Shown: one piece after another, positions 1-10,000 of the stretch
Numbering within the stretch: the first letter of the stretch is position 1
How the letters are laid out: the number at the start of each line of letters is the position of its first letter
Origin: Todiramphus chloris collaris
Taxonomy: Eukaryota > Chordata > Aves > Coraciiformes > Alcedinidae
Reading direction: 5' to 3'
DNA length: 64,000 nt
Assembly (NCBI GenBank): GCA_025345505.1
Contig: JANVCC010000011.1
Span: 1 to 64,000 of the forward strand
Made by a program: the position numbers and the translations under genes
The notes under the pieces: model-generated
Database searches by the model: none
What the model saw: only the letters and a program-made list of their open reading frames with translations
What the model was told of the DNA's origin: nothing

Positions 1-455
1 GACGCTCTGGAGGTTCCTGCTCATCTCACTCCAGTTCTCTGCAGGGGGCCCAGAGGGATGAGCCCTTTGCATGGTGGGCTCTGAGCTTCTCCAGCTTTTG
101 TCACCTCCGTGTGCGTCCCTGTGCCTGCAAGCACCGTGCCAGGGACATTTTCTTGGCCCCCTGTGCCACAACCTGCCCCGTCCTCAGCCTTGTGCTGCGG
201 GGGTCAGGGCAAGCACCGAGTCCTGGGTCAGCAGGGGCAGAGATGGGCTGAGGTCCTGCAGGAAAAGGCAGAGCCTGTGGTGGGACGTCAGCTGCACCCA
301 GGCAAAAGCAAAGGCAGCGTGTCCCACGGGGGGTTCCTGACCGTCCCCTGCAGCGAGGCACAACGGGCAGCGGCTGCTCTGGGTGCTCATGGTGGGGACG
401 GTAAAAATAACTGGAGGACGGAGGCGGGGGCTGGGCTGGAGTGATCTCAGCCAGG
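1..455. other. Upstream flank of the ART gene
   Basis: GC-rich sequence without a supported gene. Several open frames cross it on both strands, but they overlap one another and none resembles a known protein. It presumably holds upstream control sequence for the ART gene; I see no specific element apart from the TATA box that follows. Confidence 0.5.
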
Positions 456-460
456 GCTGC

Positions 461-470
461 TATAAAAAGG
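461..470 (+). promoter_or_regulatory. TATA box of the ART gene
   Basis: A canonical TATAAAAAGG lies 164 bases before the start codon at 625. A transcription start near 490 would give a 5' leader of about 135 bases. The other genes here have CpG-island promoters without a TATA box, so this gene is probably tissue-restricted or inducible. That last point is inference. Confidence 0.75.
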
Positions 471-624
471 AAGAGCGGCTGCTTCTCACCTCTCTGCTCG
501 ACAGCGGGTGGGTGCCAAGGGTCTGGGTGCTGTGGGAGCCGGAGAGCAGCACCCCAACCGCACACCCACCACGGGAGAAAGGTAACACTTCTTGCCGGGG
601 CTCCCCAGGGAGACTCTGCCCACC

Positions 625-2127
625 ATGGGCCATCTGGCACTGGGCTGGGCGCTGCTGGTCGGGACCCTGGCCGCCGGCAGCCCCTTGCACCAGGGAGACG
701 GCATCATCGACAAGGAGATGGACATGGTGCCCGCCTCCTTCGACGACCAGTACCAGGGCTGCGGCCGCATGATGGAGGAGGAGCTGGCAGAGCTCAACCG
801 CACCGAGTTTGCCGAGAAGAGAGTCTACGCCGAGGCCTGGGCCATCGCCGCGGCCGAATGGCGGAACCGTCACGGTCGCATCCCCCAGATGCGGGCGCTG
901 CGGCCAGAGCTGGCGGTCGCTCTCCTGGCCTACTCCCATGAGGGAGCCCTGTACCGAGAGTTCAACGAGGCCGTGCGCGAGGCCGGGCGCTCCCGCCAGT
1001 ACTACCTGGACCAGTTCCGCTTCAAGGTGCTGCATTTCCTCCTGACCGAGGCCCTGCGAGCCCTGCGGGACGCCCGGCCACGCCGCTGCTACCAAGTGTA
1101 CCGGGGGGTCGGGGGCATCCGCTTCACCGCCCGGCAGCACCAGTCCGTCCGCTTCGGCCAGTTCACCTCCGCCTCCCTCCGGAAAAAAAATGCCGAGTCC
1201 TTTGGCCAGGACACGTTCTTCTTGGTGGAGACCTGCCACAGTGTCCCCATCGGGAACTTCTCCTTCTACCCTGTTGAGGAAGAGGTCCTCATCCCGCCCT
1301 TTGAGCGCTTTGAGGTCACCAACGTCACTCTCAAGGGGAACAGATCCTTCATCCAGCTCCGCTCCCAGGCCACCATCAGCACCTACAACTGCGAGTTTGT
1401 GAAAGGTGACATCTCCAGGGGACCGTTCCTCTGCACCGCCAGGCTGCAGGGCATGGGGCTGGGGGGTGGCCCCGTCCCACCAGCTCTGTGGGGAAAGGGG
1501 GGTCTTGACCGTGGGGAGGGTAATGGGGGGAGCTTGTCTTTGGGTGCGTGGCCTCAAACGACTCCCAGCCACTCTCCCATGGGGTTTGCCATGCGGGCCT
1601 TGGCAGCGCAACTTGGCACAGCACATCTTGGCACAGCACAGTGAGGCTTGGCACAGCTTGGCGTGACACAGTGTGCCGTGTCGCCGTGCTGATGGCACAG
1701 TCTGGCACATCACAGTGTGGCATGACACACATTGTCATGGCACAGTGTGGCACGGCACAGTTTGGCATGACACCGTGTGGCATGGTTCAGTGCGGCTTGG
1801 CACAGTGCAGCACAACACTATCACGGCACACCACAGCACAGCATGGCACAGCGTGGGTGGGTTGGGGCGCGGCGTGCAGTGTGCCATGGCCATGCCAACA
1901 GTGTTGTTTTCCTTGGCAGAGAAGAGATGCAAGAACCGCTCGTGTGCCTTCAGCGCAGGTGAGCCGAGAGCCCCCGCAGCAGCCAGGGAGGGTGGTCCCT
2001 GCTCCCCAGGGCCGCCCCTCACCACCCCTTTCTGGCACCCACAGGCAGGAGCATCTCCCAAGCCCCCCCGCGCCTCTGGGTGCTTCTCTTGGCATCCACG
2101 GCCCTGGCAGCAGCCAGGGGGCCCTGA
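625..2127 (+). CDS. GPI-anchored NAD-arginine ADP-ribosyltransferase (ART/NRT family)
   Basis: Transfers ADP-ribose from NAD to arginine on extracellular or surface proteins. Three coding exons: 625-1405, 1920-1958 and 2045-2127, all with GT-AG borders, giving 300 residues, normal for the family. The start at 625 has a strong Kozak context (CCCACCATGG) and opens a signal peptide (MGHLALGWALLVGTLAAGS). The R-S-EXE active site is intact: R160 in VYRGV, S182 in FGQFTS, and E218-E-E220 before VLIPPFE. The first Glu predicts arginine specificity. N-glycosylation sequons lie at N58, N211, N233 and N239. The C-terminus is hydrophobic (LWVLLLASTALAAA), the usual GPI-attachment signal. It resembles chicken NRT2 as I remember it, but avian paralogues are many, so I assign no symbol. 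It converges on the IL18BP-like gene. Confidence 0.93.
1580..1860 (+). repeat. Minisatellite in ART intron 1
   Basis: Degenerate tandem array with a unit of about 10 bases (TGGCACAGTG and variants such as TGGCATGACA), roughly 25 copies. It fills most of the 514-base first intron. The open frames that run across it on both strands are products of the repeat, not genes. Confidence 0.8.
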
Positions 2128-2435
2128 GCTGAGATGCCACCACTACCACCGCTGTCACCGCACCAAGGGGAGGATGAGGGAATACAAGCCAGCGGCGAGG
2201 AAAAGGAGTCAGGAATGGCAACCGGTGGCTTCATGGGGGCAGCAGGATGCCCTGGAGCAACAGGAAGGTCAGGGGGTGGGGGGCTGCAAGGGACTGCCCC
2301 CGGAATGGGGGGTGGTGCTGAGGGGACCTGGGGGGGACTTGGCCAGGTTGCTTCTGGGCATGTCCTGGCCCAGCTGGCTGCTCCACCACTCGCTGGTTCC
2401 TGGCTCCCAGAGGAATAAAGTCTTGCTGTGGGATT
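2128..2435 (+). other. ART 3' untranslated region
   Basis: From the ART stop codon to just past the AATAAA at 2414. It contains no repeat I recognise. Confidence 0.6.
2414..2419 (+). terminator. Poly(A) signal of the ART gene
   Basis: AATAAA 287 bases after the ART stop, followed by a GT-rich stretch (cttgctgtgggattggggtg) that fits a downstream element. Confidence 0.75.
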
Positions 2436-2439
2436 GGGG

Positions 2440-3015
2440 TGTCCCTGGGGGTTTCCTGCAGCTCCCTGGACTGGGGGCAGCTCTGGGGGGCTGCAGCTGG
2501 GTCTTCTCCAGCATCCCACATCCTCACCCATCCCTCGTCCAGAGCATCCCGCAGAGCGATGCTCGCATCCCGGCTCCTGCTGAAGGGCATTCTGGGGGGA
2601 TCTCCTCCTGGGGTCTGTTCTCCTGCCTGTCCCAGGGGTGCCAGCAGCCTGGGGGGTCTCAGTCCTCAGCCAGGGAGCAGGGAGGGGTTTGCCACCGGAC
2701 ACCCCAGACACGATGCCCAGGGTCAAGGCCGTGCCAGGACGAGGTGGGTGCGGAGAGGGGCACGAAGGGCCCATCTCTCAGGGGGTCCCTGCGCCCCAGG
2801 GCTCCCCAGCCTCCTCCTCCAGGGCGGAGCGCAGGCATCGGGCCAAGCATCCCCTGGTCCCCGGTTCTTCACCCCTCGTCAGGCAAGGAGGGGGCCAGCG
2901 CCGGGTGCCCCCCTCTGCGGGCAGAAAGACCCCTGCTCCCCTGCCCTGCCCTCCCCCGCGGCTGTCCTCTGCGCCCGCACGCACGGACAGGGGCGACCCC
3001 GGGCAGCCTTGATGA
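2440..3015. other. Short spacer between two convergent genes
   Basis: GC-rich spacer between the ART poly(A) signal and that of the IL18BP-like gene on the other strand. The long open frames on both strands have no family resemblance and are typical of GC-rich noncoding DNA. Confidence 0.5.
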
Positions 3016-3017
3016 GC

Positions 3018-3023
3018 TTTAAT
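3018..3023 (-). terminator. Poly(A) signal (ATTAAA) of the IL18BP-like gene
   Basis: Read on the minus strand, ATTAAA lies about 255 bases beyond the stop codon of the IL18BP-like gene. It is the only good hexamer in the region. Confidence 0.6.
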
Positions 3024-3276
3024 GACCCTGGGGTCCCGCAGCTGCCCGCGGGCAGCTCCTGGGCGCAGCCCGGGCCCAGCTCCCGGCTCAGCGCGGGCGG
3101 GCGGGAGCCGCACACGGGCACGGCGGGGCCGGCGGCCGCGGAGCCGTGCGGAGCCCGCCCGGGGCACGGAGAAGGGGGCTCCGCGGAAGCGGCGAGTCCC
3201 GGGCAGCAGCGTCGGGGCCGTGGGAGCGGGGATCGGCTCTGCGGGGCGCTCACCCGTCACCGATCGGTCCCCGGGC

Positions 3277-4288
3277 TCAGCCCAGACCCGAGGGGGCTGG
3301 GGCCGGGGGCGGCCACCGCACTTCCCTGCTGTCGACGCCGGCGGGGCTCAGCGCCACGCAGGTGAAGTTGGTGCGCAGGTGCCGGGCGCTGAAGGAGCTG
3401 AAGCGCAGGTCGCGGCGCAGGGTCGCCCCCGAACCCCACGGCTCCTCTCTGCGACCCAGCGGGGACCCATCAGTGCCCGCCCCGCAACAGGGGATGGGGG
3501 ACCCGCGCTCTCCTCTCCGCCAGCCCCAGAGCCCAGGGGAGCCCCGCAGCCCCCAGGACGCCCCAGCCCCGCACTCACAGCAGCAGCCCCTCGCTGACGG
3601 CCCCGGGCGGCTGCAGCTTCTCCACGAAGGAGCCGTTCCCCAGCCAGTAGAGCAGCGTGTGCTCGGGGAGGCTGCTCCTCGCCTCGCAGGACACCGTCAC
3701 GCTCTCGCCTGGAGCCAGAGGGGATGTGGGGTCGGAGGGGCTCACGCAGTCTCCGCCGCCCCTCCCGTGTGCAGCAGCCCCCCCTCCACACAGGGGATGT
3801 CTCCACCGGCCCGGCCCCCGGAGTCTCCGGGGAGGATGCACCCTGCGGGTTTGCCGCGGCTGGCGGGGTACCCGACCCCCCCGTGCCTCCCCCTCAGCTG
3901 CCTCTCTCGCCGCAGCCCCCCAGCCCAGGCCCCCCTGCAATGCCCCGGAGGGTCACTCACCTGGGCCAGGGGGCGCTGCCGGTGCCCGCAGGACGGTGAT
4001 GCTGGGGGGCTGCAGGGCCATGGCACCTGGGGGAGCCGAGCGGGGTGAGCCGGGGGGCAAGAGCTGCCCCCCGAGACTCCACATGTCTAGGTGGGTGGGA
4101 GGGCAGGGTCCCACAGAGGGGATGGGGCACGGCTCATCTCCAGCCCCCTGCACGGGTCTGCCGGGGGGCACAGAGCTGGGAGGTGACCCAGGTTTCCCCC
4201 CTCAGAAGCCCCCACTTACCCACGGATGGTGAGACCAGGGCCCAGCAGAGCAGGGGCAGGAGGAGCCGGGCAGGGGATCCCGGGGTCT
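3277..4288 (-). CDS. IL18BP: Interleukin-18-binding-protein-like secreted Ig-fold protein (start exon not found)
   Basis: A soluble decoy that binds IL-18 and keeps it from its receptor. Four exons on the minus strand: 4288-4220, 4026-3961, 3708-3579 and 3448-3277 (stop), with GT-AG borders and matching phases. They encode 145 residues plus an unfound start; human IL18BP has 194. Exon 1 here carries the hydrophobic signal core (LLLPLLCWALVSPSVG). The third exon has the Ig strand VTVSC and the family signature LLYWLGNGSF, close to LYWLGNGSF in human IL18BP. The last exon has NFTCVAL, supplying the second Ig cysteine and a sequon. No Met lies in frame in the first exon found; its 5' phase requires an upstream coding exon, as in the human gene. 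The exons are very GC-rich. Identity rests on the signature and Ig layout. Confidence 0.85.
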
Positions 4289-5990
4289 CTGCAGGCAGAG
4301 ATGGGGCTCAGTGCTGGGTACACTGCGATGCCCCCCTCTGAGTCCAGGATGATTCCCCTCAGCTTCCTCAACCAGCATCCTTCCCAGCACCTCTGTAGCC
4401 AGCCTTCGTCCTCTCCAGCATGGCCCATGGTGGCCATGGTGCCCCCCTCCCCACATCCCCCCGACCCTGCCTGGTTCTGTTCTGACCCCAGTATTCTCAG
4501 AGTTGGCCATGGTTCCCCCCCTCAGCATCCCCCTCAGCTGAGATATTACCCCCTAGCATCATCCCAACCTGGCATGGTACCATCCACCCCAACCAGAATT
4601 CCCCCAGTGCCCCCAGACTTGGTGTTGGTGGTTCCCCTGGCATCCCTCAAGCCCAGCATGGTTGTCTCTCCCCCACCTCATGACAGAACCCTCCTGAGGC
4701 AGCCCCCATCAGAGGACGGCAGCAGGCACAAGGGTTTCAGTAACACATCCAAAAACCAAGGGTGGAAGCCCCTGGGCCCCTTCCTCCCCCCGGGCAGGTG
4801 CAGTTGCCTGAGCACCCAGACCCTGGCAGCTGCTGTCCTGTGGGCACTGGAAAAAAAAGCCCCTAAAACTCCAGTGAGTTTCCCAGCTGCCATTACCAAC
4901 AGTTCCCAGAAGGGCAGGACCGTGCCTGGGACAATGGGTTATCCCAAGGACCTCTCCAAGGCTGCCAAGTGCAACAGGTCCCCTTCCTCCTGAAGGCAGC
5001 AGCCACATCCTGCCCACAGCAGATGGGGCTGCAAGAAGTCCTCGGCTCCTCCACCACATCCCTCCCTGCTCCCCTTGGAAGCTCAACCCAGGTGAGATCT
5101 GGGTGCCCCAAGGTGAGAGAGGTGGGCAGGTGACATGGAGAGGGGGCTTTGTCCCCAGCCCCGTGTAGTTCCATCCCTTTGGGAGAGCATGGAGGTGGGA
5201 GGAGGCACCGTAGCCTCACCGCAGGGCAGGGAAGACACTCAAGAACCCTGGGCAAGGTCTCTGTTTCCAGGACTCCATTTCTGTGTTTGGCACAACATTG
5301 CGACGTGGTTTCACCCGAAAGGAAAACCAAAAGGGCTTGGTGAGGTGCACGTGGCGCAGATCCCTTGGGTCTCCTACTTACTACATGTGCAGCCAAGCTA
5401 TTGCTGTTGCCACATCCCCAGTCACCAGCATAAGGCCCTGGGGAACACCTTTTGTGACCAGTCACCAACTGGAGTTAACTCCATTTCCACCAATCCTTAG
5501 GCCCGGCAATCCAGCCCATTTTTTATGCAGGAAAGCATCTGCCCATCCAAGCTGGGAGTTGGCCCTTTTAGGATGGGGGAACCTTCCCAAGACGGAGATT
5601 ACCATCTTGCTGTTTTTCCCTTGGTTTCTTTTTTCACTGTGGTCAAGAATCCCTGATCATTACGCTGACCACCATCTCCAACCCTCTGTGGGAATCTTTT
5701 GGGCCACTTCTGCTTGATGGCCTGTTCCCCCTCTCAGATTTCAGAATAGCAGAAAGCCCATTGCTGCAGGGGCTGTAGCTTTACAGTTGAAGAGTTTTGG
5801 CCCGTGGGGAATGTTCTCTCCGTGCATGAGGGACATCTGCTTGTCTTTGAGCCATAGGGAAATTTCTCCCCTGAAGCAGAGAAGGAAATACCACTTTCTG
5901 CTGAACAAAATGTAAGGCTGTAGTGCTTCTGTCCCCACCAACTTCTGATGCTGCTAATGAAATTTGCCCTTTCTTTAAATTTTGTAATCT
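4289..5990. other. Region upstream of the IL18BP-like gene
   Basis: It should contain the missing first coding exon and promoter of the IL18BP-like gene. I tested GT donors on the minus strand and found none joining an ATG in the right phase. A candidate ending near 5220 (starting MESWKQR) has the wrong phase. Nothing else is recognisable. Confidence 0.4.
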
Positions 5991-6029
5991 TATGCTCATT
6001 TCAGTCATTCCTGTGAGGATATGATACTG

Positions 6030-6570
6030 GCCACAGCAGGGACTTCACCCCAGATGTGACAACATCCCATCCCTCTGGCGTGTCAACTGCAGACTTCCTG
6101 AGGGTACCCTCGATCCCACTGTGCATGTCCTTGATGAAAATATTGAACAGAATTGGTCCCAGTATAGACCCCTGAGAGATATTTGTCACCATCTCCAGCT
6201 GAACATGGAGTTGTTGACCACTACCCTGTGGATGGAACTAATTCCTCATTGACCAAACAGTCCACCCATTAAACCCCTCTCTCCCATTTAGAGAGAAGAA
6301 TGTTGTGGGGAACCGTGTCAAAGTCCTCACGGGTGTCCAGACAGACAACATTCATCGCTCTTCCCTTGTCCACTGATGTAGTCACTTCATCATAGAAGGC
6401 CACCAGGTTGGTCAGGCAGGACTTGCCCTTGGTGAAGCCATGCTGGCTTTCTCCAATCACCACCACATGCTTTAGCAGAGCTTCCAGGAGGATCTGTTCC
6501 ACGGTCTTCCCAGGCACAGAGGTGAGGCTGACAGGATCAGCAGTTCCCAGGGTTCTCCTTCCTACCCTTT
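6030..6570 (-). mobile_element. CR1 LINE fragment, reverse-transcriptase part
   Basis: Minus-strand frames show CR1 reverse-transcriptase blocks: [33 protein letters not shown] and, in a separate frame, QGSILGPILFNIFIKDM. The copy lacks the usual CR1 3' tail, so it is an internal fragment. It is broken and old. Confidence 0.9.
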
Positions 6571-6779
6571 TTTAAAATTGGTGCCATAATTGTTTTCCCC
6601 ACGCACTTCTGGACTCCGGCAGCCCCTCTCATGCCATAGCCACTGCCTCTCTTGTTCATGTTCTTTAAAAAAAAAAGTTTTATTGGAAACTTTCTTTTCC
6701 ACAGAGGTTTTATCAAAGCAGTTGCTTTATTTCAGTCCATACTGTGTCACAGTCACCTTCATTGTCCCCCAACCCTAAA

Positions 6780-6785
6780 TTTATT
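6780..6785 (-). terminator. PAAF1: Likely poly(A) signal of PAAF1
   Basis: AATAAA on the minus strand, 266 bases past the PAAF1 stop codon. Other AATAAA hexamers follow near 6728 and 6680, so several ends may be used. Confidence 0.55.
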
Positions 6786-7050
6786 TTTTTTTCCCCCCTC
6801 TAGAAACAGCAGTGGAAAAAAGTTGCCACACAAGATCTTCTTTTAACATCTCAGAGCTGAATAAAAACAAATGATCAAAGTTGTGTTGTAGTACGAAATA
6901 TTACCTGTCACCAAAAACCTCTGTATTGAGCCTGGTGATTGCAATAGCCTCAGAAAGTTCTATATACACACCTTAAACACACTGTACTGGAAAATAAGCT
7001 TGGAAGAGCTATTTCAACACTTCTCTCCACTATTTGGTTGATCCAAACAC

Positions 7051-10000
7051 TTAAAGGTCAGAAAGTTGGTACCGCCTCACTATCCCATCTCTGCAGCATG
7101 TGTAAATTTGCTTCTCCCAAGAAGCTACCTGAAAAAGAGGGAGGGGGTGGAAGTAGTATTTAATAGAATCACAGAATTGTTTGCGTTGGAAAAGAGCTTT
7201 AAGATCTTTGAGTCCAACCGTTAACGCAGCACTGCCGTGTCCAAAGGACAATTCAAGGTTTCACCAGGAGGTTAGGGAGAACATAAGTGCTCACACAAGG
7301 GTTCTTCTGTTAGATATGAAAGGGAAAATTACTTTTTTCACATTTTTCTCCTGTTTTGCTCATGCCAATGAGTTGTGCAGATCAAATCTCAGCCTCCATG
7401 TGAGACTGAGTGTTAATCTTGAGGGGGTGTGTTAGCTGTGAGAGGGTGAACTGGACCGAGTTAGAAACAGGGAACTACTTTCCACCAGTGCTACCGGGTT
7501 GAGAGCCCAAAGAACCCAGGTCACCCTCCTTGATCAGTCAAGTGCAGCAAGGCATCTGAAAACAACAGCATAGACTTACTTCCTGGTCTCGAGACACCAG
7601 GGGACAAGAGAAGTCAGGCAACAATGCACAGCCAGCTGCTGCTTTTACCCTGATGATCCTCTGAGCACAATTAATTCATGCCTGTCACACAAACACAGTT
7701 CCAACAGAACTACTCCAATGACAGAACCTTTCCACCACTTCAGTTTTGCTCCTGCGTGATGGAGATAACGCCGGCATACAGCACAGAGGGTTTGCTTATG
7801 CAAACTATTAAGATTATTCAGGTAGGGGAAAAAAAAAAGCTTAAAAGTCAACTGTGTGAAGGAACCGTGCCAAATCGTGAAATAAAGGCAGCTGCCTGCT
7901 ACCTGGCATCACCTTTCCCAACACCCTTTATCTTGGGTGATACACCATAGTCCTTACCTTGTACACGGGGTCGCAGTCAGCTTCTGTGAGGTCGAGGACA
8001 TAATCGAGGTCTTGCTGAATGATAAAGCAGGTTCCATCACCTACACGAACAGGACACCAAACAAAGAAGGAACATCAGCTGATTAGTGAAGTAAACCATG
8101 CTCTTGAAAGAGCACTAACAGGCCTGTCAGAAATGATTGAACACACGGTGTGGAGCCCCCAGGATGAGGGAAAAATGTTGTGAGGATGCTAGAGAGATGG
8201 GAAACAATTAGAGGCCCTATTCTGGAGAAACACAGGGAATTAAAAACAAAATTACAAGGAAAAAAGCAAGCATGTAATTTAGATTGGAAAAGAGGAACAA
8301 TTTCTTCCCTGAAAGTGCTGATCAAAGCCTGTCCCAGGCTGCCCAGGGCAGTGGCAGAGTCCCCATCCCTGCGGGGGTTTCAAAGCCATGGAGCTGTGGT
8401 GCTGAGGGACATGGTTTAGCAGTGACCTGGCAGTGCTGGGTTAATGGTTGGACTTGATGATCTTGAAGGTCTTTTCCAACCAAAACAATTCTGTGACTCT
8501 ACGAATACAGCTCCTTCTACATCCCCTTTTTGCCATGGACACTCTGCCCAGACAGAACTTAACATGGAAGAGATAAAGACCCAAAGAGCACAAACCCCTG
8601 CCATTTGATTACACAGCACTTGAGTTACCTTGGCTGGCAATAAATCCATCTCGGTATGGGAGCAGTGAAAGCACCGGTGCCCCTGATCTATGGATGATCT
8701 GGATTGGAGCACTAGAGAAAAAGAGCGGAAAGAAGGGATGAGTATTATGGTCTGTAGTCAAAAGCCCATTGCAATATATGAACATTTGCACCCTTGATCT
8801 GGCTCTTTTGCAGCCAAAAAACCTAGTTGTTGTTTAAATGCTCACAGTCCCAGACATGCACTCACTTCGTGTTTCTCACATCCAGCTGGTAGATGTTCCC
8901 ATCCTGAGTCCCTGCCAGGATATAGGTACTCGAGAGGAACGTGCAGCAGTTGAATGCATCAGATCCAACGAAGAGGAACACCTGGGAGTATAGGAGCAAG
9001 TGTCAGATACCCACAGATGAGGACACAGGACACCCAGGAGAAAGAAGCAGTCATTTATGCATAAGTCAGAGCAGTCGCTTCCATGAGCCACAGCAGAAAC
9101 TGGCAAACCCAGAAGTTAATAACCACTCAGCCTCTGCTCCAAAACAGAGGTAAACAGCGCTCTGGGATCGGTTCTTCCAAGACATAGAATCGTTTGGGAT
9201 GGGAAGGACCTTTAAGATCATCCATCACATGCAACCACCAACCCAGCACTGCCAGGTCACCACTCTACCACATCCCTCAGCACATTTCCACAGCTTTGAA
9301 ATACCTCCGGGGACACCTCCCACTAGGCCAGGTTGCTCACAGCCCTATCAACACTGGCCTGAAACATTTGCAGGGAACCTGTTGCAGGGTCTCACCACCC
9401 TCAGAGTGAAGAACTTCCTAATTTCTAATCTAAATCTCCCCTCTTCCCATTTGAAGCCACAACCCCTCATCCTATCACTACGAGCTCCTTGTAAAAAGTC
9501 CCTCCCTGGGTTTCTTGTAGGCCCTCTTCAGATACTGAGAGGCCACAAGAAGGTCTCCCCAGTGCTTTCTCCAGGCTGAACAACCCCAACTTTCTCAGCC
9601 TGGCCTCACAGCAGAGGGGTTCCGGTCCTTTGATCATCTTTGGGGCCTCCTCTGGACTCACTCCAACAGCTCCATGTCTCCTCTGTGCTGAGGACTCCAG
9701 AGCTGGACCCAGCACTGCTGGGGGGGGGGGTGTCTCCCCAGAGCAGAGGGGCAGAATCCCCTCCTTTGACCTCCTGCCCATGCTGCTCTGGATGCAGCCC
9801 AAGATACCGCTGGGGCTTTCTGGGCTGCAGTCGCACAAGTACAAGCCTGTACTTGTTCCTGGGATTGCCCTGACCCAGTTGCAGGACCTTGCACTTGGCC
9901 TTGTTGAACTCCCGTGAGGTTGGCATGGACCCTTCTCTTTAACATGGCAGGGTCCCCATGGATGGCATCCCTTCCCCCCAGCATGTCAACCACAGCACAC

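Noticed and set aside
460-1728. 422-codon minus-strand frame opposite the ART gene
   Set aside because: Antisense shadow of the GC-rich catalytic exon. The plus strand has the intact active site, signal peptide and splice sites.
1548-3022. Long plus-strand frames across the ART intron and 3' flank
   Set aside because: They arise from the 10-base minisatellite and GC-rich spacer, and they cross the ART splice sites in the wrong frame.
5222-5285. Possible first exon of the IL18BP-like gene (MESWKQR…)
   Set aside because: Its donor leaves two extra bases, which shifts the next exon out of the LLLPLLCW frame.
8876-9106. Minus-strand frame over PAAF1 exon 9
   Set aside because: It is in the wrong frame; the true exon frame reads [14 protein letters not shown] and joins its neighbours in phase.
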